Under the pieces are notes generated by a model. It was not told the origin of the DNA. It was given only the letters and a program-made list of their open reading frames with translations, and searched no databases. 64,000 bases of DNA from Nocardioides caeni. GTDB lineage: Bacteria > Actinomycetota > Actinomycetes > Propionibacteriales > Nocardioidaceae. Positions 9,187 through 17,304 of the stretch are shown here, one piece after another. The position numbers and the translations under genes were made by a program. The stretch covers positions 261 through 64,260 of the forward strand of contig NZ_STGW01000011.1 of NCBI RefSeq assembly GCF_004912195.1, read 5' to 3'. Position 1 is the first letter of the stretch, and each line of letters starts with the position of its first letter.

Positions 9187-9192
9187 AGGCTA
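9187..9192 (-). promoter_or_regulatory. Putative -10 element of a leaderless promoter for the NYN gene
   Basis: On the minus strand TAGCCT is followed by six bases and the ATG at 9180. This is the same spacing as at 2843, 22922, 23594, 35276 and 48626. There is no room for a ribosome binding site. Confidence 0.45.
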
Positions 9193-9213
9193 CCGCCGTG
9201 GGAGGGTGAGGCC

Positions 9214-10017
9214 ATGCGATCGCGGTACGTCGCCCTCGGCACGGTGCTGCTCGCGCTCGCCGGCTGCGGCGGCACGGGGCCGGGAGACCTGCCGCCGGCG
9301 CCCTCGGCCTCCCTGGTCACGCCGCCCCCGTCGACGGCCACGCCCATCACCCCGGCGACCACCCCGGCGACCACCCCGGCACCGGCGTCACCGAAGGCGC
9401 CCAGCCCTGCGGCGCGGTCCCGACTCGGCATCGACGCGTCCTACCACCAGGGCGACATCGACTGGGCGCAGGTGGCGGAGGCCGGCATCGAGTTCGCCTA
9501 CCTCAAGGCGACCGAGGGCACCGGCTTCACCGACCCGCGGTTCGCCGAGCACCGCACGGCGGCGACCCGGACCGGCATCGACGTCGCCGGCTATCACTAC
9601 TTCCAGCTGTGCTCCGACGGTCGCGCGCAGGCCGAGCACTTCCTCTCCGTGCTCGGCGCGGCGGAGCCGGCCATCCCGCCCGCGCTCGACCTCGAGCTGG
9701 CCGGCAGCTGCAGCACGCCGCCCCCCGCCGAGGACCTGCTGGCGCAGGTGCGCACCTTCCTCGACACGGTCGACCGCACGACCGGGACCCGCACGGTGGT
9801 CTACCTCTACCCGGAGTTCGAGGAGCGCTACGGCTTCGCCGACGACCTCGCCGAGCACCCGCAGTGGGTCCGCCGGCTCGGCGACCGGCCCCCGCGGCGC
9901 GCCTGGCAGATCTGGCAGTACGACGACGCCGGCACCGTCCCCGGCATCAACGGCGGTGTCGACCTCAACCGGACAGGCGGGAACAGTCGGACACCGCGGG
10001 ACGTTCCACCCTCATGA
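9214..10017 (+). CDS. GH25-type lysozyme (N-acetylmuramidase), secreted lipoprotein
   Basis: A 267-residue protein with a short lipoprotein signal ending in LALAGC, so the mature Cys would be lipidated. A Pro/Ala/Thr-rich linker (about residues 25-70) precedes a GH25 domain that begins LGIDASYHQGDIDW. The domain includes the substrate-cleft block YLKATEGTGF and LDLEL, which carries the acidic pair of the family, and ends IWQYDDAG near the C-terminus. It should cut peptidoglycan at the cell surface. The ATG at 9214 is chosen because the lipobox follows it at the right distance and GGGAGG precedes it. Its stop overlaps the thioredoxin start (ATGA). Confidence 0.9.
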   Translation: MRSRYVALGTVLLALAGCGGTGPGDLPPAPSASLVTPPPSTATPITPATTPATTPAPASPKAPSPAARSRLGIDASYHQGDIDWAQVAEAGIEFAYLKATEGTGFTDPRFAEHRTAATRTGIDVAGYHYFQLCSDGRAQAEHFLSVLGAAEPAIPPALDLELAGSCSTPPPAEDLLAQVRTFLDTVDRTTGTRTVVYLYPEFEERYGFADDLAEHPQWVRRLGDRPPRRAWQIWQYDDAGTVPGINGGVDLNRTGGNSRTPRDVPPS

Positions 10018-10367
10018 GCACCATCGACCTGTCGGCCGGGAACTTCGAGCAGACCGTCCTCGACAACGAGATCGTCTTCGTCGACTTCTGGGCGTCCTGG
10101 TGCGGCCCGTGTCGCAACTTCGCGCCGATCTACGAGGCCGCGGCCGAGGAGCACGGCGACCTCGTCTTCGGCTCGGTCAACACCGAGGAGGAGCAGCAGC
10201 TCGCGGCCGCGGCTCAGGTGACCTCGATCCCCACCCTGATGGCCTTCAAGAAGGGCGCGCTCGTCTTCTCCCAGGCCGGTGCCCTGCCCGCGCCCGCGCT
10301 GGCGCAGGTGATCGCCGCCGTCCGTGACTTCGACGTCGACGCGGCCCAGGCGGCCGGCACCGACTGA
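10014..10367 (+). CDS. Thioredoxin
   Basis: A 117-residue single-domain thioredoxin. The active site WCGPC puts the redox cysteines at residues 30 and 33. A cis-Pro follows in TSIPTLMAF, and the Gly-rich end of the fold reads SQAGALPAP. It reduces protein disulfides in the cytosol; no signal peptide is present. The ATG overlaps the stop of the upstream lysozyme gene by four bases, so its expression is probably coupled to that exported enzyme, an unusual pairing. It ends seven bases from the end of the convergent DUF2236 gene. It is a paralogue rather than clearly the housekeeping TrxA. Confidence 0.92.
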   Translation: MSTIDLSAGNFEQTVLDNEIVFVDFWASWCGPCRNFAPIYEAAAEEHGDLVFGSVNTEEEQQLAAAAQVTSIPTLMAFKKGALVFSQAGALPAPALAQVIAAVRDFDVDAAQAAGTD

Positions 10368-10374
10368 GTCGGGG

Positions 10375-11367
10375 CTACTTCGGTGGCGCGAAGGACGTCA
10401 GCTGCGGCTTGGCGTAGGCCGAGCGCAGCCGCTCGTAGCGATAGCGGTTGTAGGCCATGGGCTCCAGGACGGCCCACTTCGGCAGGAGGCGCCGGGCGCC
10501 CCGGATGAGTGCGGTCCAGAGCCGGAACTCCCGCTGCTTGGCAGGCGTCCACTCGATCCCCAGGAGCTCGCGCATCCGCGGGTGGGCGGCCGCCTCGGCG
10601 CAGATCCGCGCCGGGCGGGACAGCGCGGGCGTCAGGAGCCGCCACGCCGGCGTGATCAGCAGGTGCAGCCACCGGGGGCCGATGAGCGTCGGCACCGGCA
10701 TCTCGCCGAAGGACCGGTTGGCCCACTGCAGGAACTCGTTGTCGGCGAGGTGCTCGGCGGCCACCTGCTCGTAGTAGGCCTCCATCTCAGCGACGGTGCG
10801 CGGCACGCTGGAGGCATCGCTGGGCAGGTCCATCTCGCTCATCCAGCGAGCCGTGCGATAGACGACCTCGCGCTCCTCGGCGCTCAGGTGGGGGTACGTC
10901 GTCACGTAGCCCGTGTAGAAGACCAGCAGGCTGCTCGTGCCGACCCACTTCCACACGGCGGGGTTGAGCGCGCTGAAGCGCTCGCCGTCGAAGTGCCCGC
11001 GTCCCTTCCCCTTCACCTGGCCGTGCATCATCTTGAGCCGCTCGATGGTCGCCCGCCGGTCGGCGTCGTCGCCGAACAGCATCAGGGGCCCCCACAAGTA
11101 GCTCCTGATGCCGCGGTTGGTGAAGTTCTCCTCGAAACGGCCGGTCGCGTCGACGGCGGCTGCGACCTCCCGGTAGGCGACCTGGTCGAGGGCCAACCGA
11201 CCGAAGAGTCCGAACGTGATCGGGGCGCCCATCCACCACCGGACGTCGGCGGCGAGCTCGTGGTGCGGCTGCGAGGGGTGCCAGGGGGCCACGGGTGCCA
11301 CGGGGGCCGGAGCCACCGGGGCCGCCGGGGAGGCGGCCACCTCGTCCTGCAGGGGCGTCGTCGTCAC
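10375..11367 (-). CDS. DUF2236 / MpaB-family oxygenase-like protein (copy 1 of 3)
   Basis: A 330-residue protein of the DUF2236 family (mpaB, mpaB' and latex-clearing-protein relatives), which are heme-type oxygenases where studied. Features are an Ala/Pro-rich N-terminus (residues 10-30), WWMGAPITFGLFG, a YLWGPLMLFGDD segment, and the family block MMHGQVKGKG followed by FSALNPAVWKWVG. No signal peptide is seen. The GTG start at 11367 has AAGGAGAG five bases upstream. A TetR gene is divergent, with a 16-bp dyad between them, so this oxygenase is likely repressed by that TetR and induced by its ligand. Substrate unknown. Two further DUF2236/TetR pairs lie in this window. Confidence 0.82.
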   Translation of the reverse strand: MTTTPLQDEVAASPAAPVAPAPVAPVAPWHPSQPHHELAADVRWWMGAPITFGLFGRLALDQVAYREVAAAVDATGRFEENFTNRGIRSYLWGPLMLFGDDADRRATIERLKMMHGQVKGKGRGHFDGERFSALNPAVWKWVGTSSLLVFYTGYVTTYPHLSAEEREVVYRTARWMSEMDLPSDASSVPRTVAEMEAYYEQVAAEHLADNEFLQWANRSFGEMPVPTLIGPRWLHLLITPAWRLLTPALSRPARICAEAAAHPRMRELLGIEWTPAKQREFRLWTALIRGARRLLPKWAVLEPMAYNRYRYERLRSAYAKPQLTSFAPPK

Positions 11368-11393
11368 GGGACTCTCCTTCGAGCTCTCAAACA

Positions 11394-11409
11394 GTCAACA
11401 CATGTTGAC
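11394..11409. promoter_or_regulatory. Dyad operator between DUF2236 copy 1 and its TetR
   Basis: GTCAACA-CA-TGTTGAC is a perfect 7-bp inverted repeat with a two-base centre, 26 bases upstream of the oxygenase GTG and 45 bases upstream of the regulator. Its size fits a TetR-dimer site. A looser TGACAC...GTGTCA pair at 11417-11444 lies on the tetR side. Confidence 0.6.
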
Positions 11410-11454
11410 AGATCCATGACACCAATCTGTTCACGGCCGTGTCAAGATGTGTGG

Positions 11455-12105
11455 GTGAGTTCAGCACCACGCAGGTACGGCGGCGTCAGCGCCGAGGAGC
11501 GCATCGCCGAGCGCCGCGGCCGCTTCCTGGAGGCGGGCCTGGAGCTCATGGGCAACCGGGGTGTGGCCGGCACGACCGTCCGCGGCCTCGCCGAGCACAC
11601 CGGCCTCGCGGCCCGCTACTTCTACGAGAGCTTCGACGGCATCGAGGCGCTGCAGCTCGCCGTGTTCGAGGAGATCGCCGTGGAGGCGCTCACCCGGGCG
11701 CTGGCGGCGCTCGACGCCACGACCGGGGGCGCCGACACCGATCTCGCCCGCACCCACGCGGTCATCACCGAGATGGTCGACCTGATGCTCGAGGACCCGC
11801 GCAAGGGCCGGATCACCCTCATCGAGTCGGTGTCCTCGCCCGTGCTCGGCCCCCGGGTGCTGCAGGAGAGCCGGCGCTTCGCCGCCCTGCTCGCCACCAC
11901 CGCCTCCGGCGGCGACCCGTCCGCGGTCGCCGACGAGCTCCCCGCACGACTGCGGGTCACGGCGCAGTTCCTCATCGGCGGTGTCGCGCACGCGCTGGGC
12001 GCCGTCCTCCACGGCGACCTGGAGACCGACCGCGAGGAGCTGGTCGACGTGCTCGTCGACCTCTTCCTCACCGTCGACCGCTCGCTCCGCTCACCGCGCG
12101 CCTGA
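11455..12105 (+). CDS. TetR family transcriptional regulator (partner of DUF2236 copy 1)
   Basis: A 216-residue regulator. An N-terminal helix-turn-helix (about residues 15-60) reads ELMGNRGVAGTTVRGLAEH and continues with AARYFYESFDG, the typical TetR recognition helix and Tyr/Phe finish. The remaining 150 residues form the variable ligand-binding and dimer domain. It probably represses itself and the divergent oxygenase through the dyad at 11394-11409. The GTG at 11455 is chosen; another in-frame GTG two codons earlier is possible. It ends before a strong hairpin terminator. Confidence 0.88.
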   Translation: MSSAPRRYGGVSAEERIAERRGRFLEAGLELMGNRGVAGTTVRGLAEHTGLAARYFYESFDGIEALQLAVFEEIAVEALTRALAALDATTGGADTDLARTHAVITEMVDLMLEDPRKGRITLIESVSSPVLGPRVLQESRRFAALLATTASGGDPSAVADELPARLRVTAQFLIGGVAHALGAVLHGDLETDREELVDVLVDLFLTVDRSLRSPRA

Positions 12106-12135
12106 CGCGGCCGGTCCGGCGTACGGGCTGCGGGG

Positions 12136-12178
12136 GTCTCGAGACGGCCGTGGCCGGCCTCCTCGACCACCGGGGGCA
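12136..12178. repeat. Partial copy of the GGTCGAGGAGG palindromic intergenic element
   Basis: GTCTCGAGAC near 12138 and CCTCCTCGACCACCGGGG to 12178 match the outer arm and inner arm motifs of the 114-bp element, but the rest is missing. It lies between the tetR stop and the terminator. Confidence 0.5.
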
Positions 12179-12181
12179 CGA

Positions 12182-12240
12182 ACAGGACAAGGGCGCGCCG
12201 CCCGATCCGTGCACGGATCAGGTGACGCGCCCTTGCCTGT
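12182..12240. terminator. Strong bidirectional hairpin between convergent genes
   Basis: CAAGGGCGCG (12188-12197) pairs perfectly with CGCGCCCTTG (12226-12235). The stem extends outward by ACAGG/CCTGT with one bulged A. An inner GATCCGTGCACGGATC palindrome (12204-12219) fills the loop. It sits between the tetR stop at 12105 and the end of the surface-protein gene at 12254, so it can serve both. Confidence 0.8.
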
Positions 12241-12253
12241 GGGTGGGAATCGA

Positions 12254-14002
12254 TCAGGTCAGGCGGGGACGGCGAGCGACGAGGAACGCGCCCATGAGCA
12301 CGAACCCGACACCGACCGGCAGCAGCCAGCCCAGCGGTCCACCGGTCGCCGGCAGGGCCTCGACGTCGCCGGGCTCACCCGGGTCGGTCGGGTCCGTCGG
12401 CTCCGGCTCCTCGAAGCCGCCGACACCGCACACGATGGTGCCCTGGATGTCCTCGGCGGTCTCGCCCTCGGCCGCGTAGCGGATCAGCGTCACCAGGGCG
12501 TCACCGAGGGTGAACGTGTGCGGGAAGCTGCCGTCGAAGTCGTTCTCCTCGGCGAACACCAGGTCGACCAGCGACAGGATGCCGTCGATGAAGGTCGGCT
12601 CGGCCTTGGCCTTGACCACGACCGGCTGGGCGACGCCGCCGTCGGCCGGGACCGTGCAGGCGACGATGGCGGCCGCCACCGGGCACGGCTCGGTGTTGGT
12701 CTCCTCCGGCGCCGGGATCGTGACCTCGGTCAGGTCGCCGGGGAACACGAAGCCGTCGTGGGCCGTCACGGTGACGCTGCCGTCGTCGTTGAGCACGGCG
12801 TCGTAGTTGCCCTCGGGCACCTCACCGAACGAGGCGTTGCCCGTGCCGCACAGGTCGTCGACGGGGATCTCGGGCACGTCGATCGGGTCGGGCTCACCCT
12901 CGTCGGGCAGGCACTCGGCGATGCTGATGTCCTTGGCCTGCTCGCCGTCCTCCGCGTAGCGGATGGCGACCGAGGAGTGCGCGTCGGCGAAGTACCACGG
13001 GAAGGTCACACCGTCCCAGGCGTGGTCGGGCTCGTCGGCAGGAAGCTCGTTGGTGCCGGCACCGATCGCGTTCTCGTTGACGATGATGATGTGGTCCAGC
13101 ACGCCCGGCGGGGTGCTGACGTACTTGCAGACCACGACCTTGTCCTGGTCGTCGTCGCACTCCTCGGTGTTGGTCTCCTGCCGGGCGGGGAAGACGTAGT
13201 TCGGCGCGTCGGGACCCTCGAAGACGAAACCGTCGTTCGGGACGAGCGTGATCGGGCCCAGCGGGCCGTCGGAGTCCACGGTCCACTCGCCCGCGGGGAC
13301 GTCGCCGTAGGCAGCGTTGCCGACACCACAGTCGTCGGTGAACGGGACGACCGGCGGGTCGATCACGACCGGGTCGGGCTCACCCTGGCCGCCGGTGCAC
13401 TCGGCGAGCGGCACGTCCTTGGCCTGCTCACCCTGCTCCGCGAAGCGGATCGCGGTGGAGTCCTGGGCGTCGGCGAACTGCCACGGGAAGACCGGGTTGG
13501 CCGGGAAGTCCTTGATGGCGTTGACGCTCACGATGATGATGTGGTCGAGCTCGCCGCCCGGGGTGGTCACCCACTTGCAGACGACGACCTTGCTGTTGTC
13601 GGGCGCAGCGGCCGCAACGACGTCGGCCACCACCGCAGCGCCCTCGTCGGCACCGTCACCCACGGGGACGACGTCCTCGGGGATCTCCTGCGGCTCGACC
13701 GTCTCCTCGACGACGTCCTCGGGCTCCGCGGCCGGAGCGGGAGCCGGGGCGGGCGCGGGGGCCGGCTCGGGCTCGGGCTGCGGGGCCGGGGCGGGTGCCG
13801 GCTCGGGTGCGGGGGCCGGCGCGGGTGCCGGCTCAGGTGCGGGCGCGGGCTCGGCGGCCGGCGCGCCGGCGTCGTCCGGAGCGGCGTCGTCCGCGAAGCT
13901 CGGTGAAACGAAGGCGGTCAGCGCGAGGAGCGCGGTCGGAATGACCACCGCTGCCCGGGCGCGCGACCCGATGCGGCGCAGACGCCGCTGATTGCTCTGC
14001 AT
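12254..14002 (-). CDS. Secreted, cell-wall-anchored surface protein with LPATG sorting signal
   Basis: A 582-residue exported protein. A basic N-terminus and hydrophobic stretch form a signal peptide, with likely cleavage after SFA near residue 37. A Pro-Ala-Glu tract (about residues 40-95) acts as a wall-spanning spacer. Two tandem repeats of about 150 residues follow, each starting VVVCK-V-TP-G-LDHIIIV and ending in a FVFPG/FVFEG block before ETNTE-C. A third, degenerate unit comes next. The C-terminus is LPATG (550-554), a hydrophobic helix and RRPR, the layout of a sortase substrate. Paired Cys residues in each repeat suggest intradomain disulfides. No sortase gene is nearby. The domain is not one I recognise. 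The ATG at 14002 is preceded by GGGGAT. Confidence 0.85.
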   Translation of the reverse strand: MQSNQRRLRRIGSRARAAVVIPTALLALTAFVSPSFADDAAPDDAGAPAAEPAPAPEPAPAPAPAPEPAPAPAPQPEPEPAPAPAPAPAPAAEPEDVVEETVEPQEIPEDVVPVGDGADEGAAVVADVVAAAAPDNSKVVVCKWVTTPGGELDHIIIVSVNAIKDFPANPVFPWQFADAQDSTAIRFAEQGEQAKDVPLAECTGGQGEPDPVVIDPPVVPFTDDCGVGNAAYGDVPAGEWTVDSDGPLGPITLVPNDGFVFEGPDAPNYVFPARQETNTEECDDDQDKVVVCKYVSTPPGVLDHIIIVNENAIGAGTNELPADEPDHAWDGVTFPWYFADAHSSVAIRYAEDGEQAKDISIAECLPDEGEPDPIDVPEIPVDDLCGTGNASFGEVPEGNYDAVLNDDGSVTVTAHDGFVFPGDLTEVTIPAPEETNTEPCPVAAAIVACTVPADGGVAQPVVVKAKAEPTFIDGILSLVDLVFAEENDFDGSFPHTFTLGDALVTLIRYAAEGETAEDIQGTIVCGVGGFEEPEPTDPTDPGEPGDVEALPATGGPLGWLLPVGVGFVLMGAFLVARRPRLT

Positions 14003-14421
14003 GTTGAATCCCCATATCCCACGTGATGGCGGTGGCGGGAGGAGCCACCGACTGTCCCTGCGTCCCGAGATCGCAGTTGTTGACCCCTGGGCCCGGGCAC
14101 CGTCGGTGCCGCCTCCCAGGTGGTCCTGCGTCGATCGATGCGCGTCCCACACGCACACCGAGTCGTGGGAAATACGCTAGGTCCGATCGGACAGGCCTCA
14201 TGACCAGATCGCACCGAAATTGGCCATATCCCGACCCTAGAAATCTGGGTCTTGACGTCGAGATACGTGAGTGCTACGTGGCGGCGGAACGGCTCGGGAC
14301 GGTCTTGGTGCGTTGGTCCAAAAGGGGGTCAGCAGCTCTGTGTGGAGGCACGAGATCCGGGCCCGCGTGACCACGGACACTCGACGCATCGAGCGACACC
14401 GATCCGGCCAGGAGGCCCACC
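14003..14421. other. 419-bp divergent intergenic region
   Basis: It separates the surface-protein gene from a small membrane-protein gene. It holds a perfect 12-bp palindrome GTCCGATCGGAC at 14181-14192, and a possible plus-strand promoter with TTGACG at 14252 and TACGTG 17 bases later. AGGAGG at 14410-14415 serves the 66-residue ORF. The surface gene therefore may have a long 5' leader. I could not match this leader to a known riboswitch. Confidence 0.5.
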
Positions 14422-14622
14422 ATGAGTGACCTGATGACCATGCTCCCCATCTACGCCTTCATGCTGATCCCGGTGTGGATCCCGGTCATCGCGATGACCT
14501 GCGGGGCTCTCGCGGACGCGCTGCGCGCCTCCCGCGACACCGCCCGCGGCCTGGCGCACGCCCACCCGACGCGCGTGGTCAGCGCCGGTCGTCCGGTCCC
14601 TGCGGGAGGAACTGCTCGGTGA
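14422..14622 (+). CDS. Small single-pass membrane protein
   Basis: A 66-residue ORF with a strong AGGAGG ribosome binding site seven bases before the ATG. Residues 5-35 (about MTMLPIYAFMLIPVWIPVIA and onward) form one transmembrane helix. The rest is a basic, Ala-rich cytoplasmic tail. It matches no family I recognise. Its last 44 bases overlap the 3' end of the gene on the other strand. The ribosome binding site and the hydrophobic N-terminus are the reasons to call it real. Confidence 0.55.
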   Translation: MSDLMTMLPIYAFMLIPVWIPVIAMTCGALADALRASRDTARGLAHAHPTRVVSAGRPVPAGGTAR

Positions 14623-15307
14623 GCTTCGGCCAGGCATGGTCGATGAGCTCCTCCATGTCCAGGTGGAGCGCCCGCTGGACGTAGGGCTTCGACAGCTCGG
14701 TGTCGAGCACCTTGAGCAGGAAGCGCCGCAGCTCGCCGTCGAGGCCTGCCATCTTGCGGAAGACCGCCCCACGCCGGGTGTCGGTCGACAGCTCCAGACC
14801 GATCTGGTCGACCGTCGGCGTCGTCAGCTCCATCCGCAGGCGCAGCGGCGCCTCGGTGTGCACGGTCAGCACGAGCGGCACCACCACCTCGGCCGTGAAG
14901 GTCAGCCGGTCCAGCGGCAGGTCCACGTGGAAGACCACGCTGACGGGGAGGTCGATGGCATAGGCGAGCAGCTCGCCCGGCAGCTCCACACCGGTCGTCG
15001 TGCCGAACGTGCCGACGACGCTCACGCTCGCGAAGGTCCGGCCCGGACCCGCCTTGATCGGGCCGAGCACGATCGTCTCGCCCAGCACCTGCTCGACCGT
15101 GCGCAGGATCCGGTCACGGTGCAGCACCCGTCGGATCCAGTTGTGGCCGAAGGCGCCGTAGCCGATCGGCTCACCGGCCGGCGGCGACGGCGGGGTCGCC
15201 GGCTCGTGCGCCAACGGCAGCCCCGTGACGAGTTGGGTCGCCTCCTCGACGGCCGCCTCGAGATCCGCGTCGTCGTACGACGGCAGCGTGGTCGGATCCA
15301 CGTCCAT
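14579..15307 (-). CDS. Conserved hypothetical protein
   Basis: A 242-residue soluble protein without a signal peptide or transmembrane helix. An acidic N-terminus (DDADLEAAVEEATQL) and a Pro-rich linker precede a core that starts FGHNWIRRVLHRDRIL. The core alternates beta-rich segments such as LPVSVVFHVDLPLDRL and ends in a helical tail. I do not recognise the family. The ATG at 15307 (GTG immediately upstream also possible) follows GGAGGGGG. A 7-bp dyad (TCCCCGG/CCGGGGA, 15339-15357) lies just upstream, between it and the divergent membrane gene. Confidence 0.7.
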   Translation of the reverse strand: MDVDPTTLPSYDDADLEAAVEEATQLVTGLPLAHEPATPPSPPAGEPIGYGAFGHNWIRRVLHRDRILRTVEQVLGETIVLGPIKAGPGRTFASVSVVGTFGTTTGVELPGELLAYAIDLPVSVVFHVDLPLDRLTFTAEVVVPLVLTVHTEAPLRLRMELTTPTVDQIGLELSTDTRRGAVFRKMAGLDGELRRFLLKVLDTELSKPYVQRALHLDMEELIDHAWPKLTEQFLPQGPDDRR

Positions 15308-15338
15308 CACCTGTCCCCCTCCAGCTGTGGCAGCGAAA

Positions 15339-15357
15339 TCCCCGGCCAGACCGGGGA
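15339..15357. promoter_or_regulatory. Inverted repeat in a divergent promoter region
   Basis: TCCCCGG-CCAGA-CCGGGGA is a perfect 7-bp dyad 32 bases upstream of the start at 15307. It could be an operator or a leader hairpin; nothing decides between these. Confidence 0.35.
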
Positions 15358-15512
15358 ATTCTCACTCCATCCTCCCCTGTACCCAACCTCCGACCCGGCA
15401 CCGGTGGGCGCGTGGCGCCGGTCCGACGCGATCGGGGGCCAGCCGCGACCATGCCGAACTCTCGGTCCGTTCGTGCGAGAATCGGGTCTCGCCGACGACA
15501 GGAGCTGACCGC

Positions 15513-16151
15513 ATGACCGAGGTCGCCGCTGTCCGCTATCCCGCGCCGACGGTGATCCGCACGGCCGACGTGCTGGCCAAGGGCATGCTCGTCCTGCTGC
15601 TCCTGATGGTGGTCATCGATCCCGACGGCAGCAACCTGCGCAACAAGGCCGCCGAGGCCCGCGCCATCGGCTACCCGCTGCTGTCCTTCACGATCCCGAT
15701 GATCTGGCTGCTGGCCTGGAAGGAGCGCTTCTCCTTCCCGTGGCTGCCGGACCTGATGATCACGGTCACCTGCTTCACCGACATCCTCGGCAACCGGATG
15801 GACCTCTATGACTCCATCTCCTGGTTCGACGACCTCATGCACTACGTCAACACCGGGCTGATCGCCGGTGCCGTCATCCTGCTCACCCTCCACCACAGCG
15901 CCAGCAGGATCCGGGTCGTCGAGCGGGCGCTCGCGGTCGGCGCGACGGCCGCCATCTCGTGGGAGATCCTCGAGTACGTCGCCTTCATCCACGGTCACGC
16001 CGAGCGCCAGTTCGCCTACGTCGACACCCTCAGCGACCTCGGCCTGGGCGTCCTCGGCTCGGTGACGGTGGCCCTCGTGATCCACGCGCTGTGGCAGCGC
16101 GGTCAACTGCGGGAGACCGCACCCCAGCTCGAGGGTGCGCTGCTGCGCTGA
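15513..16151 (+). CDS. Integral membrane protein of the YjdF/DUF2238-like type
   Basis: A 212-residue protein with five or six transmembrane helices. The loop NRMDLYDSISWFDDLMHYVNTG carries acidic and His residues, ISWEILEYVAF lies in a later helix, and YVDTLSDLGLGVLG follows; together these are typical of the DUF2238/YjdF membrane family, whose function is unknown. The ATG at 15513 has ACAGGAGC upstream at a good distance. It is monocistronic and divergent from the 242-residue hypothetical gene. Confidence 0.75.
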   Translation: MTEVAAVRYPAPTVIRTADVLAKGMLVLLLLMVVIDPDGSNLRNKAAEARAIGYPLLSFTIPMIWLLAWKERFSFPWLPDLMITVTCFTDILGNRMDLYDSISWFDDLMHYVNTGLIAGAVILLTLHHSASRIRVVERALAVGATAAISWEILEYVAFIHGHAERQFAYVDTLSDLGLGVLGSVTVALVIHALWQRGQLRETAPQLEGALLR

Positions 16152-16162
16152 CGCCGGCCGGC

Positions 16163-16510
16163 TCAGCCCTGCGCGATCTCGCTCTCCGCGATCCCGTCGG
16201 GGTCGGCGGTGACGGCGAGTGCGGCGGCCGCGGCGCTGATCGCGCGGGCGAGGTCGACGTCGACCGTCGTCAGCGACGAGGTCGCGTGGGTGGTCAGCCG
16301 GAGCTCGACGCGCCCGTAGCGCAGGTTGACGTCGGGGTGGTGGTCGACCGCATCAGCCAGCCGGCCGACCTCGTCGACGAGCCGCACCGCGGTCGCGAAG
16401 TCACCGGTGCGATAGAGCGCGAAGGCGGTCGTGCCGCGCACCCGCCAGTCCGCGACGCCGTCGGCGGACTCGAACTGTGCGGCCCCGATCTCCTCGTAGT
16501 GACGTCCCAT
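16163..16510 (-). CDS. 4a-hydroxytetrahydrobiopterin dehydratase (pterin carbinolamine dehydratase family)
   Basis: A 115-residue protein of the PCD/DCoH fold. The core motif VDHHPDVNLRYGRVELRLTT provides the His-His-Pro active site, and THATSSLTTVDVDLA completes the family pattern. It dehydrates the 4a-carbinolamine formed by aromatic amino acid hydroxylases; in bacteria lacking these it may be a pterin- or molybdopterin-related helper. The start at 16510 is preceded by TACGGT seven bases upstream, consistent with a leaderless transcript. A longer frame upstream is antisense to the thioesterase gene and is rejected. Confidence 0.88.
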   Translation of the reverse strand: MGRHYEEIGAAQFESADGVADWRVRGTTAFALYRTGDFATAVRLVDEVGRLADAVDHHPDVNLRYGRVELRLTTHATSSLTTVDVDLARAISAAAAALAVTADPDGIAESEIAQG

Positions 16511-16517
16511 GTCCTCG

Positions 16518-16523
16518 ACCGTA
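16518..16523 (-). promoter_or_regulatory. Putative -10 element of a leaderless promoter for the PCD gene
   Basis: Minus-strand TACGGT is followed by seven bases and the ATG at 16510. Same pattern as at several other genes in this window. Confidence 0.4.
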
Positions 16524-16546
16524 CGCCCCGGTGGGAGGATCCGGGC

Positions 16547-17017
16547 GTGGGCGAAGTGTTCGAGTGCGAGATCCAGGCGCGGCTGCGCGACGTCAACCTC
16601 GGCGGGCACGTCGACAACGTGGAGGCGCTGCGGGTGCTGGACGAGGCCCGCCTGCTGTTCCTGCGCTTCGCTCCCATCGCCGGGACCGACCGACCGGGCG
16701 TGCTCGGCGGGGTGGCGGCCGGCGTCGCCGAGCTGATGGGATCGCAGCGCGTCGACTACCGGTCCGAGATGCGGTTCGTGGCCTACCAGCCGTTCGTCGT
16801 GCGGATCTGGGTGAGCCACGTGGGCCGGTCCTCGTTCGCCGTCTCCTACGAGCTGCGCGTCCACCGTGACGAGCCACCGGCCATCGTCGCGGAGAGCTCG
16901 ATGGTGCTGTGGGACACCGGGGCGGGCACCGCGTGGCCGATCTCCGAGGAGGTGCGCGACTGCCTGTCGTCGTACGCCGGGGAGCCGGTGGCGCTCAGGG
17001 AGCGTCCCGGCCGCTGA
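16547..17017 (+). CDS. Hotdog-fold acyl-CoA thioesterase-like protein
   Basis: A 156-residue 4HBT-type protein. After a short strand comes LRDVNLGGHVDNVEALRVLD, the hotdog motif in which the acidic residue and the Asn-Leu-Gly-Gly-His segment lie at the catalytic position. A central hydrophobic helix (EARLLFLRFAPI) and beta strands follow. It probably hydrolyses a short or aromatic acyl-CoA. The GTG at 16547 has GGGAGG upstream. It overlaps the convergent DUF1905 gene by 23 bases at their 3' ends. Confidence 0.8.
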   Translation: MGEVFECEIQARLRDVNLGGHVDNVEALRVLDEARLLFLRFAPIAGTDRPGVLGGVAAGVAELMGSQRVDYRSEMRFVAYQPFVVRIWVSHVGRSSFAVSYELRVHRDEPPAIVAESSMVLWDTGAGTAWPISEEVRDCLSSYAGEPVALRERPGR

Positions 17018-17300
17018 GGCCGGCCACCTGGAGGCCCACGGTCAGCTCCTGACCCAGCTCGATGCCGGCGGCCGTGCGCACCGCGACCTTGAGCGGCACC
17101 AGGTAGCGCCCGTCCTTGGGGAACAGGGCCGTGGTGAAGCGGGTGTCGCCGACCCGGACTTCGACAGCGACCTGGCCCCAGTACTCCAGGCCCCGGGCCG
17201 CCTCCTTGATGTCGTCGCTGACGTCGACGGGCACCTCGAGGAAGTAGAACGGCGCCGGGCCCCGCCACTCGACGACGGCGCCGGTGAAGGTGAAGTCCAC
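16995..17300 (-). CDS. DUF1905 domain protein
   Basis: A 101-residue beta-rich protein matching DUF1905 throughout: it starts MDFTFTGAVVEWRGPAPFYF, then has the YWGQVAVEVRVGDTRFTTALFPKD core and YLVPLKVAVR. The family is small and cytosolic, with no established biochemical function. It lies four bases downstream of the ankyrin lipoprotein gene's stop on the same strand and may belong to the same transcript. Confidence 0.82.
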   Translation of the reverse strand: MDFTFTGAVVEWRGPAPFYFLEVPVDVSDDIKEAARGLEYWGQVAVEVRVGDTRFTTALFPKDGRYLVPLKVAVRTAAGIELGQELTVGLQVAGLSGRDAP

Positions 17301-17304
17301 CGGC

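Noticed and set aside
13735..13860. CRISPR-like or minisatellite array in the GC-rich repeat tract
   Set aside because: It is in frame and encodes Pro-Ala-Glu repeats of a surface protein; units are too short and irregular for CRISPR.
14003..14200. A riboswitch in the long leader of the surface-protein gene
   Set aside because: No match to conserved cores of the c-di-AMP, c-di-GMP, cobalamin or other riboswitches I could recall; only ordinary palindromes are seen.
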